A DNA stretch of 64,000 nt from Morella rubra (taxonomy: Eukaryota; Streptophyta; Magnoliopsida; Fagales; Myricaceae), in assembly GCA_003952965.2 (NCBI GenBank), contig CM025850.1, positions 30,553,024 through 30,617,023 on the forward strand, read 5' to 3'. Under the pieces are notes generated by a model. That model was not told the origin of the DNA. It was given only the letters and a program-made list of their open reading frames with translations, and searched no databases. This document shows positions 23,086-35,499 of this stretch, piece by piece (position 1 is the stretch's first letter; every line of letters starts with the position of its first letter). Position numbers and translations under genes: made by a program.

Positions 23086-24859
23086 TCTAAGTGTTTTTTT
23101 TTTTTGGCAACTATATTTGTAAAGATAAAAATAAGGAAATTTTTAGAAGAAAAGTCATAGTTAACGCTGTATATTTAGGCTAAAATCAGTTTTGTACCTG
23201 TAACTAGCAAAAGGGTGACTTGAATCCTTTAACTTTCAAATCGATTATTAAATCAGACAAAATTTCAACTATGATAAGTGCCCTTAATAAGTGAGTGTTG
23301 AATGACCCTGATTGCCTGTGTATTGTCCAAACAATTTGAAACTGTTTAAGTTTGAAATTTTTTCTTATTCAACAAAGCAGAAGGAGGAGGAAGACGACAA
23401 CAAAGCTCTTATTTCCCCCATTCCCTTCGCCAAAGTCAATTTCAATCTATATTTTCTGGAAGACCTAATCCATTTGAAGAATATCAGTGGGATTGTGCTC
23501 GTGCCCCAGACAAACATCGAACATAAATTTGAATGTCGTAACGCCATATACAACAAGACATCTAGCTTCAACCCTTATTTTCTTTTGGCTGAATGACATT
23601 CATATGCATCTGGAATGTTTGGCTTCGTATTGTAATTTTGTATGTTGGGGTTACAATTTCGTAGCAAGGGTTTCAACTTTGCTCTCATCCAAAACCCTCG
23701 ACCTGGACAGCGTATTTGGCTCAGAGGTAGGATTGCTATTTATATGTTTTTAAGGTGGTTCAAAACTTTCAACTTTGTGTATATTATTGCAAGTTGATAA
23801 TGGTGGCTGACAACATGTAGTCTATGGGTCCTTTTTCTAAAAAAAAAATTCTTATTTTGTCTGCATGTGTGTGCAGTTATGTTCTATAAAGCACATGGGA
23901 TTGACTTTTTTTTATTGCACCTATTTCTTTCTTCACCCTGCTCGACACTTTAAAAACAGACTTGCAGTCATTTGTTTCTCTTGCCTTTTTGACCAATGCA
24001 CACGTGATGAAGACTCTATATTATATTAGTATACTTTATTAGTATACTTTATGTTTGTGGATTCATGGAGCCATCAAGCAGGTCTTGGATAGGTGCACAA
24101 ATAAAATTGTTGTTGGATATTTCATTGTTTCTAGTTGAGGTTGTTGATGTTATCAATTTAGTAAACTGGTTGCTGCTGGATATTTCATTGTTATCAGTTA
24201 ATGCTTGGTTGATAATATTATTATAATTATTCAGTGAAGAATAATGCAGGATTCAATATGATGCCAGATTTTATTTACATATGGTCCTTGTCATTTTACG
24301 AACTTTGGACGCTTTTTCGAGGAAACTTTGTTCAAGGAAAGTTTGACTAGTCTGTAGCAGATTTTATATACTTTATGTCTGTAGCATGTTTGCTAGCAAA
24401 TTTTATATACTTTATGTTTGCTAAGACTGCAACTTTTAGGAGAGGGAATGGACAAATCCATTTCTTGAGAACAAATTATAATATGTTTAGATATTGTGAG
24501 GAATAAGTTACTTTCAAAGAATCTGCATTTACAACTTTTTTGCATTCCTCTAACAGCAAAACCACTAGAGAATTAGATTCATTTTTTCTACACTACTTTA
24601 CAAAGTAAAACAAACCATTTTACGTTTTTACAATCAGAAGCAAAGTTGCATACCATATTATTCATTGCAAAAGTTCCATGATGATAAGAAATGATAGAAG
24701 TGTTGTGTTGTGGTTTCATGCCACATTATTTATTTTACTTTTCTCTGTCTATTGTATATGATGTAATCATTTCTTTTCCAAGTCTTACTCTATGATTTAA
24801 TTAATTTACTAATCATTGTGGTAGATTTTTCAAATAAATAACGTAAGCTTCACTTGTCT

Positions 24860-25971
24860 TTAAGGTCAATTACAGGTGCAAGTTTGATAAGTCGAATAGG
24901 TGCGTATATGTTGATGAGAATGTGGTTATGCACAATGATCCTTACAACTCTTAATGCCTATCATTCAAAGAGGTAGAAAGTGTTGTGAAGGAGTATAGGT
25001 ATAGGTCTAGTAACTTATTATTCTACCTGGAGCTAAAAAAGACCTTATCCAACGTGCTACAAATTCTATCAGGTGATCCTGATCTACTTTAGATGGTGGC
25101 TACACACGAGGAGAAGGATATCATTGTTATATATGTCGATGGTTTCGAGGGTGCACTCGAAGTTGACTTAGTTGACAAGGTTGAAGTATATGAAGAAGCT
25201 GTTGATATTGGTGGCCTTCGGTTAGTAAGGGTGGGCCCTCTGGTTGACATTGGTAGTTCTTCTTTTGGCATTGTTTGGTGCTTCCTTTCAAGTGAGTGGA
25301 CCGTCATTCAAGGTGGGTAGGGCATTTGATGATATAAAAGTTGCACATGTTGATGAAGACTGTGTCACGACGGATTTAGGTAATGATGCACCTCCAACAT
25401 AGCCCAAGAGTAAAGATAAAGGTAACCAATTTAACTTGTATATATTATTTTTCGTACGTTCCAATAATTATTTTAGCTTTAATATCATCTCATTATTAAC
25501 GTCAATTGATAACTTTGACACTGTAAAATATATTTCAAATATTGGGGGTCTGATATACTTATCCCTCCTTCTAACAGTGAAGATGAGGTTGGTAGGTCTT
25601 CACGCTTTGTACTTGAGTTCCATAAGCATGACTTGGGATCCGTAGGCCTTAAGAAAGGGATGAAGTTCCCCTCTACTGCATTGTTTAAAACAGTTGTGAA
25701 AGAGGCCAATATTGTTCTAGGGAAGGACATCCACTTCAAGAAAAATAATTGGGATAAGGTGGTGATCCTTTGTGGGACCGAAAAGTGCAGGTACAAAGTT
25801 TGCAGCAAGAAAGTACCAGAGGAAGGAAGCTTTGAGATCAGAGATATTCAAACGAAGCATAAATGTCCTAAACAATATAAGCTTTTACAGATAAGCTTCG
25901 ATTGGATCGCCAAGAAGATGATTGATCAAATAAAGAGCCAACCTAATATATCTATATATCTATTACGATGA
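24860..25971 (+). pseudogene. MULE-1 mudrA-type transposase remnant, N-terminal part
   Basis: Two parts can be aligned by eye with the MULE-2 transposase. At 24860-25170 is the N-terminal PB1-like region, with stop codons: YVDENVVMHNDP, CLSFKEVESVVKEY and IIVIYVDGFEG, the last opening the frame 25093-25320. At 25633-25971 is the Mutator DNA-binding domain: VGLKKGMKFPSTALFKTVV, HFKKNNWDKVVILC and IQTKHKCPKQYK. The corresponding MULE-2 parts are CLSFIEVETIVKTYGY and LGMKFPSASLFRDCVREL. The catalytic core downstream is missing, so the gene is dead. Confidence 0.8.
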
Positions 25972-26639
25972 GCTTAAGCGAAAGTGGCAATACTATACTT
26001 TATTTCTTATATGCCAATTTTTTGTAGCTATATGATGGCACTTGGTTGTGAACTTATTGATCAGTATTTTTCATGTATGAAACTAATTGTATATAGGAAA
26101 TTGGTATCAAAATTTTGAAATAAATGTAGGAATTTGATTTAGTTTTGATTGTTAATCAAGTACCCGTTATTATAAGAGATTGGTACACATTTTTTATTAC
26201 GTCATTGTTAATCAGATACTCGTTATTGTAAATCAATAATAGTTTGTTCACATTGGTTATTATTCTGAAAATAAAATACACATTTACAAAATTTGAGTCA
26301 TCATTTTGAAAATGGAATACACATTTGCTAAACTTGGGTCATCATTTTGAAAGTGTAAACACTTTTATGATGTCACATTTACAATAATGCAAGCAAATAC
26401 AAAAGATCACATAGCATATGTATACATTATAATAACGCAAGTTCATTAATTAAGTACTCGTCATGAGCCTCGTACGAATACAAAATTAGTTACTAAGTTA
26501 CTGACCAACAAAATTTAAAAACAAGAGAATAAATAGTTCATGTGGTTAACATAAGCTTTGAAAGAGTACATAGTCTGGTTCTAAATATATGAACAACCAA
26601 AATTCCAACAAGAAGACAATAGATGAAGACCAATGTAGC

Positions 26640-26870
26640 CCTAACCACTCATTTAGACATCCGAAACCCTTCTCTGCACCTCAAACTTTAGTTGATGTTG
26701 CACGATAATAGCATTGATTTTGGCTTGATTTTGCACATTCAAATCCTCAATTTCTAATCAATGTTGCACACTAAAATCTTGAATTTCTAGGCAATGTTGC
26801 ATAGTTATATTTACGATCTCTAACCCATGTTGCTCTGTCATGACAATCATGGTCTCATTTGTTGTTTGGT
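26640..26870 (-). pseudogene. MULE-1 possible convergent second-gene remnant (coiled coil)
   Basis: On the - strand, a degenerate frame reads as repeated heptad-like units (TEQHGLEIVNITMQ, HCLEIQDFSVQH, KINAIIVQHQLKFEVQRR), with at least one stop. It sits at the far end of MULE-1 and points toward the transposase, the same position and direction as the GRF zinc-finger gene in MULE-2. No zinc finger is visible, so the parallel is suggestive only. Confidence 0.3.
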
Positions 26871-27058
26871 CATGTTATATGGAAGAGGAGCACGTGGGGG
26901 GGCACATGGTTGAAATTTAGTCTGATTTAATAATCAATTTAGACGAGGGGCATAGATTGAACGGTTTTAAAAGTTAAAGGACTCAAATTGTTGTGTTGAT
27001 AGTTGCAAGTACAAAATTGATTTTATCTTATAGATACGGGACTAACTATGACTTTTTT

Positions 27059-28591
27059 GCTAATTTTTGTTATACTCAAATATCATACAAACATAAATAG
27101 TTTCAATTAGTTAAATGAATAAGGTATGTAATAGGTTTAGATGTCAATCATGAGTATATACTTATCCTAAGTTATGTAATGTTAATAATTATTTTATATA
27201 TTATTATATCCCTTATAATATATTATTTTGTAGAATAATGTATTTGAAAATTTTTATTCTAAAGGACCCACTTAACAAAATATCAAATTATAGAGAATGT
27301 TCTGAAAATTGAAGCTGTTATATGACATAACTTGGTGACTATGTTGCTATTGTGTATTTTTTTCATATAATATGTTATATATTATTATCTCACCATACAT
27401 TATGAGATACTATATAGTATGGATGTATGTCATGTTTGATTAGAATATAGTGCTCCACAATATTGAAGTTATTAATGAATAGTATAATATGTCATTCAAG
27501 TATGATATTATTATAGCATGATGTATCATATTATATTATGCTATATGAGGAAATCAAATATTGATACAATAATAGTTCATAAATCATGTGTATTATTGGT
27601 TGGTTAGCTTACAAGATATTATAAAACATTAATATGTATAGATGTATACTCGTTATATATGAATTCGAATGTATTTAATTAAAGAGTATATGATAGTCCA
27701 TCATATTGAAGTTATTAAGACATGGTATGGTATGTCACTCAAGTCCTTTTAGCCATTTTTAAATGATCAAAGCATATCAAAAATTTATCTATCACATGAT
27801 CAATGCCCTCCCACTTTACTAACAAATCTTAAGGCACACTTCCCCCTCGATCCTAAAAAGAAAATGTTTGCACATGTAGCAAGTTACATCTTCTACGTTT
27901 TCGTAAGTCACATATTTAACGTATATGATACATAATAATATGTCACTCATCAATTTTTTTTCTAACTTAATATATTACTCATCTATATGTATAGTATTTG
28001 TATATAGTAAGATTGAATATTTTATATACTATATCTCTTATTGTTTTGTGATATATATGAGTATATATATGCTTAAATGTATTGTGACTGAAATTTTATA
28101 TAAGTATACCCACTTGATAATTTAGTTTTGATGTTCATCACAATTGTCGGACGAATATATATTAAGGATATTTGTCTAATACATAAGACATATATATAAA
28201 TAAAGATTTTATGTATTTAGTATATCTTTATTTAGAAATAACTTTTTTAGTATATCTTTATTGTCAGATATTTAGTCTCTCTATATATATACATATGAAG
28301 ACTCAATTTTGTATATATTTAATCTAAAGAACATAATCCTACTCATTTACAAATTTAAGGACTTACAAAAATTTAGTCTAATCTCTATCTTTAAGAAGTC
28401 TTAACCATAATCTTTAATACTCTTATAATCTTATTTACCTAATCAAATAACCAATATGAAAAAACACGTTTATTTAGTTAAACAAAAGAGGATATCAACA
28501 CAAAATTTATATAACTATTTTTTCATTATAATATTTTAATTTAATAAAAAATTTCAAAATTAACCTTAAAATATTATTAAATAACACTTAA
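27059..28591. other. Very AT-rich intergenic DNA
   Basis: No gene seen. Many tat/ata runs; the frame at 27925-28125 is low complexity. The region may include decayed retrotransposon ends bordering the Copia fossil that follows. Confidence 0.5.
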
Positions 28592-31500
28592 TTGGCATGG
28601 GGTATTACAATAACTCTTGGCCCTACCTTAGTAATGATAAAGTACTCATTGGTAATGCTTTTATACATGGGGTATTACAATAGCTCATCTATGTTGGTGA
28701 TGCTTTTATACATGATGGTTCAAAAAAATTACTTGTTACTAATGAACTTGTTGTCCCTTTACTTGCTTGTAACTTACTATTAGTTAGTCAACTTACAAAT
28801 CAATATCCAGTTAATTGTGAGTTTTCTAATCTTGACTTTTCTATTAACACACGACAAACATTGTTGAAGCGAATGCACAGGGATGATCTATATGTGCTTA
28901 CAAATCAATGGGAGTCTCACTTTCTTGACTTTTCTATTAACACACGACAAACATTGTTGAAGCGGACGCACAGGGATGATCTATATGTGCTTACAAATCA
29001 ATGGAGGTCTCACTTTTTCAATCTGTGTTGTTCTAGTTCGATTGACTTTTGACATCAATTTCAAGGCTACCAGCAATCCTCAACATTACATTTGCTTAAA
29101 TCTTTAATTACTATTAATTGTAACTCTAAAATGTCTAATGTGTGTGATAGTTGTCAACTTGGGAAAGTTAGTAAATTACCTTTTCTTGATTCCAAACATT
29201 TATGTAGTGAATTGTTTCATTGTGTTCCTTGTGATCTTTGGGGCCTCACCTCTGTTTTATCGATTGGTCATTTTCGATACTATGCATGTCTTATTGATGA
29301 GTTTACTCGCTATACTAGGATCATTTCGTTAAAATCCAAATCTGATTTTGTTGATGCAATTATGATCTTTGAAAAATATATTTTGTGTCAATTTAATAAA
29401 ATGATTTAAGAAAATCATTGTGATGGTGGTGAAGTTCTCAACTTGTGCTTAACAACTCATTTTAGTCAACAAGTCTTTTCACATCAAATCTTTTGTTTAT
29501 TCACTCAAGAACAATCAAGTATGGTCAAATGCCAATATCACTTTACTCGAGAACTAGGCATGACTATGTTGTTTCATAGTGGCATTCTACTTATTTTTAG
29601 GTTGAAGTGTTTAATATGTTCTTTATCATATTAATTGCTTACACTACTCTTCTCTTTAATTTGATACTTTCCATCATAAACTGCATGGTATATGTTCTAA
29701 TTGCTCACATCTGCATGTTTTTGGCTCCAAGTGTTTTCCTTATAGTTGGGATACAAAGAAAAATAAATTTGACACCAAGACTCTCCCTTGTGTATTTCTC
29801 GGTCATAGTGATAAATACAAAAGATACACAAATATTTTGATCATTTCTCTTGTTGTACATACTTACATGACGCGATATGTGGTGTTTGATGAACAAGTTT
29901 TTCCTTTCAAATAATCCTAGTTATAGCACATTGCACCCACTTCTTCTGTTCCTTTTTCACAATTTGATACTTTGACAAATTCTATTTTTGATGCTCATAC
30001 AGTTTTGACAGGTACAAACATCTCTCCTGTTATTGACACTTGTGATTTCGCCCACCTTTTTACTCCTATACATCTCTTATGTCTTGATGCCACTCATTTT
30101 GATGTCACACATCCTTCTCATGTTGCAAACACCAACTTTGTCACTTGCACTACTCCTATCGAGCCTTCTCCCACTCCAAACTATGTCTCATCTCTAAAAA
30201 TCTAACCCTTCCTTCCATCCATCTCTAACCACCCCATGCTCCCTCGCCTACAAGCTAGTTTTCGCAAGCTCAACCCCAAATATGCCTTGACTGTCAGCAC
30301 TATGGATGTTTCTCGTAAACCTTGCACCACAAAATCAACTCTTCAACATGAAGGCTGGAAACATGCCATGCAAGAACACTTGTTCCTTGCTTCTCGGCAT
30401 ACATGTGATTGAATCCAAATAGGTCTTTAAGGCCAAACTCAAAGTGATGGTACTCTTAATCGTCTAAAAGCATGTTTTGTAGCCAAACGATATCATCAAT
30501 TGGAGGGACTTGATTACACTCTGACATTCTCTCATGTCATCAAGCCAAGGACAATTTGGCTAGTTCTTAGCATTGCCCTTGTTCGTGGATGGGAAATTCC
30601 TCAAATAGACATTAAAAATGTCTTCATTCATGTCACCATTTTGGAAGATCTTTATATGGAACAACCTTCCGGCATGTAAGATAAAAAATTTCTCTCTCAT
30701 GTGTGCAAGCTTTAACATGTTTTATATGGACTAAAACAAGCTCCATGAGTATGGTTTGATTGCTTTAGCATATTTCTCATTCAAAATGATTTTTTATATA
30801 GCTTTACTAACCCATCACTTTTTATTCATCACTAGTCATGGCAAGCTAATTCTTCTTCTATATGTTGATGATATGCTATTGAGAAACTCAAATCAAGACT
30901 AGTTAAACGCCTTTGGCACTCATCTTCATTCAGAATTTAGGATGAAAATCTTAGCTTCATCCATTATTTCCTCGGAATTAAAGTAACAAGAACATTCAAC
31001 GGCTTACACTTATTGCAAGCACATTATTTCTTGACTATTCTTGAGCGTGCTCAAATGACTGAATGCAAGCCTATGAGTACTTCTATGGAGTCCAAAACAA
31101 AGGTTTTAACTTGTTAGCCTAAGGTTGGTTTTGTAAAACAAATCATTTGATTTTGATGATAACAAAAATTTCTAAGTTTTGAAGACTTTAGATTTTATTT
31201 TGTCAATCCACTATTTCCAAAATTATATTTCAAGGGATTGAAGTTTTTCTCTCTCTATATGTGTATAAGTTATTTTAAAACATCACTACACAAGTTAATA
31301 CGATCAATTTCTTCTATGTAGGTGTTTAAATATGTGTTGGAACGGTTTGGAAGCTTCATTTTCACAAAAACTCTCTCCAGTACTCTTTGGTGTCGATACA
31401 TAGATGACATAGTGTCGACACATTGCACTTACACCCGAGACCTGTTTTCTAGACAAAAGGAAGTGTCGACACATAGAAGACATGGTGCCGACACATTATA

Positions 31501-33060
31501 CTGACTCCTGAGCACCCTTATTTAGTTCAAATTTTGATGTGCCAACACATACCATTCATATGTCAACACATGCCATGTGGTTGAAGATTTTCCGAAAAAT
31601 GTCAGAACGTTCAAAATTGGCTCCTTAAATGCTCCTTAAATCACTGGTACCTTTCCAACGGCCATTCTCACCTACCATGATGACCGTTGAAGTCAAGACG
31701 CCTTAAATATAAGATTCAAGAAGAAGAAAACTCTCTCGAACGCGCACATATTGGCAATTACTTCTTGACCTAACTTCTTGAGAGAGAAAGAGCCTTGAAG
31801 AAGAGAGAAGCTCATACCAACCAAGAAAGCCTGCCCTTTTCCCTAAAATACTTTAGCTTTCTTTTGTAATTTTTGTCTTCTTGCTCTCCTCTGTGCTTCA
31901 CACTTGTATACTCGGCTTTAAGAGTTATTCTGTGACTTTCTCATTGTACCCATTCATTTTTAAACCTCGTGAGTGTTGGGTAAACACTGGGTCCTACTCG
32001 TGTAAGTAGAAGAAATCCTTAGGTTTAAGGATTTGTGAAAGGTTCTTAGCACCCGAGAAGCTAAGGTATGTTTGCTATTTGAAGAATAGTGAAAAGAAGC
32101 CCAAGGAAGTAAATAGCCTTGGGGTGGACGTAAGCAAGGGTTAGCTAAACCACCTAAAATTACGGTGTCATCTCCTTTTCTCTATCTCTTCCATTTACTT
32201 GCTCATATCTCTCCTTGTTATGTTATAGGCTTTTATCATTATATTGCTTCATTTCTTGAAAAAGTTTTCAAAATTTATTAAAACTCAATTCACCCCCCCT
32301 CTTGGGTTGGTATTCTGACTTTCATAACTTATGCTACTCTTTTTAATGATCCAAGCTTTTATGGAGGAATTGTTGGTGCTTTGCAATAATTAACACTTAC
32401 AAGGCTTGATATATCTTTTAGTGTTAATTTGCTTCACAATTTTTGCAAGCTCCCACTCAATTCGACTTAAAGATAGTTTAGTGCATACTCCGCTACATCA
32501 AAGGCTTTTTCCATCTCGGCATGCATCTTACTTCTAACATCACTTTTGACTTATTGCCTTCTCTAATGGAAAATGGGCTGGTTGTCCAACTACAAGATGC
32601 TCCACCATAAGCTACTACACCTACTTGGGTCCTAGGCTCCTAGTCTCATCTCTTGGGGTGCAAAGAAACAACAAATCATGTCACGCTCTAACACTGAAGC
32701 TGAGTACTGAGCCATGGCTTACACAATCACTGAGGTTACGTGGCTAGCCTTTCTTCTTTGTGGTCTCCACATTCCACTCTTTAGTCCTTTAGTTCTCTTG
32801 TGTGATAACATCAATGCACTCCAAATGACCATCAATCTCGTCTTTCATGCTTGAAGTAAACACGAATTGGACTATCACTTTGTGCGTGAACGTGTTACCC
32901 TTAATCTGTTAGTCACTAGATATGTCTCCTCTCTTTTCCAAGCTGCTGACATATTTACCAAGCCTATGTTCAAAGCTCAACTTCATTTTCGAATCAAACT
33001 TTGTCTCTAGCCCCAAAAAATGAATTAGGAGACAAATATTCAATATCACATGTCCAATGT
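28592..33060 (+). mobile_element. Copia-type LTR retrotransposon fossil (heavily broken, with a nested LTR)
   Basis: Pieces of Copia pol in the usual order on the + strand. A GAG-pre-integrase-like part is at about 28860-29200 and an integrase-like part at 29100-29400 (CDSCQLGK, DLWG, RYYACLIDEFTRYT). Reverse transcriptase parts lie at about 30410-31080, and RNase H parts at about 32330-33000. It is old and broken many times over. A short direct duplication of about 110 bases lies at 28830-29010. Its own LTRs were not identified. A younger solo LTR (31112-32324) is inserted between the reverse transcriptase and RNase H parts. Confidence 0.8.
31112..32324 (+). mobile_element. Nested solo LTR with 5-bp target-site duplication
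   Basis: 1213 bases from TGTTAGCCTAAGG to ...TATTCTGACTTTCA, flanked by TAACT on both sides (31107-31111 and 32325-32329). The tail TTCACCCCCCCTCTTGGGTTG resembles, in reverse, the edge of the LTR at 43283, so the two are probably related Copia families. It contains a two-unit internal repeat (about 31384-31500) built on GTGTCGACACATAGA. No internal region or second LTR is present, so it is a solo LTR and younger than its Copia host. Confidence 0.85.
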
Positions 33061-33108
33061 TCATGGAGACTGTCAAGTGATTTATGGCACCAAGAGGCAA
33101 GCCTGCTA

Positions 33109-33500
33109 CTAGGGCTGTTCAAATCCAGTAGTGGTGCCGATTATGGCAATAACCGCTACCGCCATTGGATGGGCCAGTTTCCAAATATTGGCCACCGCTA
33201 CTATTAGCATTAATTAATTTCTAGACTTCATCAAAGTTGTCTATCATCCTTCCAAATAGGTCGTTTTATGATTTTATGGTTGTAGAGTGTTCCTTAAGCA
33301 TTAAAACTTCTTTCAATAAGATTTGATAAAATGAAATGTTAAAGGATTTATATTTACTTAGCTTACATCTTAAAGAAATAAAACTCATGGCTATTATTTA
33401 TGTTAGGTCTGTTCAAACTTGGTAGCGTTGGCGGTTATTGCCACCGATACCGGATGAGCCAATTTTCAAATATTAATCATTGCTACTATTACCGTTAAGT
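33109..33500 (+). repeat. Pair of about 95-bp direct repeats, hAT-like ends
   Basis: The segments 33112-33208 and 33404-33497 share AGGGCTGTTCAAA/AGGTCTGTTCAAA, a GC-rich GGCAATAACCGC-type block, GGATGGGCC/GGATGAGCC, TTTCCAAATATT/TTTTCAAATATT and GCTACTATTA. The TAGGGCTGTTCAAA start is reminiscent of hAT termini; no transposase is present. Confidence 0.45.
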
Positions 33501-34254
33501 GCAGGAAACGGGTTTCCGGTACCGGTGGCGATACCGGTGGCAGGAGAATCGAAAAATTTCGGTTCTACTAAACAGCACTATCTGCAACCACAAGTCGAAG
33601 TGTATCAAGCCATAATTTCACTCTCATTCAATGGTCATGCAAGGAAAGTTCAATTTCACCTGAACAGATCCAGGATTCTCTCCACAAAGCTCTCTCTTCC
33701 TTCCATAGTTGTTCTACATCAACAAAGTCAAATATTAAGCCGATTTCACCAGCATGCTTCACGACAACCAGCAAAGCATTTCTTTTATGCTTCATGACAA
33801 ATAACAATAAGATTGCGTGAATGCCTCACGCCACTTTTTTTAATATTTGAATTATATGCTCTAACAGAACTAAGTTGGGTTATTGTTTGAGCTCAAGGAC
33901 AAAGCAGAAATGAACGTCGAAATTGTATTAAGCTTACGAACATTGGATTTGAACGCTTCGTCATCTGACCGGCCACCAATAAGCACGTACCTGTCTACCA
34001 AATTTAATTTAATTTTCTTTGGCCACCTTCCAGAGGTCAGGCAAACGACTCTATACGGGCCACAAAAGGGTGGTCCTAATTGGAGGACTATATAATAACA
34101 TATTCATGCTCTAGATATTTTAATTCTTCTATAAACATTTTTGCACATCCACGTCTTCCCGTCAAATCAAGTATTGTTATATACTTTTCCATGTAATTAT
34201 TGTCGCTCGTCTCATGTATCTATATGGATACGATGTCGATTGTAAAAACCCTTC
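33501..34254. other. Intergenic DNA, no gene seen
   Basis: A simple ACCGGTGGCGATACCGGTGG repeat lies near 33520. Frames at 33480-33797 and 33883-34095 match nothing I recognise. Confidence 0.45.
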
Positions 34255-34960
34255 GTCTACAGCTGGACGAGCAACGAATATGGAGACAAATCCTCCAGAT
34301 TTTACAGACATTGGTGAGGAATATTTCTATTCTCATTTATTTGAAAGGAACGAGTAAATATATACACTCGAGATTCGGACATAATCTCGAGCACAGAGTG
34401 TGCGCAACAAATTTAGAGACAGTACAGGTACCAAAACAACCTATTCTAGATGATGCCCGAAGGTTTTGGAGGAGGTTGTTGACTTGAACGAGTTCTGAAG
34501 AGTCAATTGGTGAGTGAAGAAATACACAGACAGCTCACATGGCACAGTAATCCTCATTAGTTGGATATGGGCAGAGACAAGAGGCAAATGGAGCATGATT
34601 TCGGGACAAATTGCATTTCGAATGACCATGACAGGTTGACTGCTCCAATCACAGATTTGTCCTCAGCCGGATATCAAGAGCAGAGTCAAGAGGGCATGAT
34701 TTGGAAACAAAAAAAGGTTTCGAATAATTCTGCTTAACATGAGAGTAAAATAGTCATCTCATAGATATATCGTTTCAGAGTATGTTGTTTATAAATCTGG
34801 GATTGAAGCAATTAGCCTCTGTCATAGTCAATCGAAATGCAGTTTGTCTCCAAATCATGCCGCATTTGCCGCTTGACTCTAGATCTGCTCATATCCAACT
34901 CAAGATAAATCTTGAGGATTTGTCTCCATCTTCGTTGGTCGTCCAAATGCAGAGGTCGTA
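34255..34960. repeat. Interrupted inverted repeat (about 170-bp arms)
   Basis: The right arm (about 34790-34960), read in reverse complement, matches two blocks of the left arm. One is 34255-34315 (TGGACGAGCAACGAA, ATGGAGACAAATCCT). The other is 34553-34665 (AGTTGGATATGGGCAGA, GGCAAATGGAGCATGATTT, ACAAATTGCATTTCGA). About 235 bases are inserted in the left arm between the blocks. The arms keep roughly 80-90 percent identity by eye. Source and function are unknown. Confidence 0.7.
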
Positions 34961-35499
34961 TCATGTTTAACATTGATGGAAGCGCACCTGACCTAAATCA
35001 GCTGGCAAATTCAGAACTAGGAAAAGGGTCCAAGAATGCTTCCATGCACTAATTTGCTGCTATTGGTTAATCATACTTGCCTTGGTATAACCCATTTGCG
35101 TTCTGAGTATTAATTGCTGCACAGATCAAATTTTATTGTATTCAATTTAAAGAATGACTATTTTGTACCATTACACTGTAATTTCAAAAAAAAAAAAAAA
35201 TCAATTCAATACAATTCAATGTAGTTCGCAAGATCTTTAACTCGAGAACCGGATCCACGTGAGTCCATGACCAAGGACAATGGTAAGGGCATTCGAAGAT
35301 GTCATTCTCCGAACACATACCAAACATACTTGCTCATTGGATCAGCGATGGCGGTCAAAATAAGTTCATAAATGTGGTCGCCGGAAGCAAAACCCTGGTT
35401 AAATAGAGTTTGACCCAGCTCAGCTTAGAAAATAAACCCCATTTTCTGCTCTCTCATGTTGAAGAACTCAACCCGTATCCAGCCCATCAACCATTCGCT

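Larger units (their letters stand above)
23150..27058 (+). mobile_element. MULE-1: decayed Mutator-like element with terminal inverted repeats
   Basis: Terminal inverted repeats of about 134 and 159 bases (23150-23283 and 26900-27058) match in inverted order. Shared blocks are AAAAGTCATAGTTA, TCAGTTTTGTAC/TCAATTTTGTAC, TCCTTTAACTTT and GATTATTAAATCAGAC. Inside lie mudrA-like transposase remnants on the + strand (24860-25971). A possible second gene remnant lies on the - strand near the right end (26640-26870). The DDE core and zinc finger of a complete transposase were not found, so it cannot move on its own. A perfect 9-bp target duplication is not evident. Confidence 0.75.

Noticed and set aside
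28860-29052. Repeated LKRTHRDDLYVLTNQW units as a possible novel repeat protein
   Set aside because: A local duplication within the GAG-pre-integrase part of the Copia fossil.
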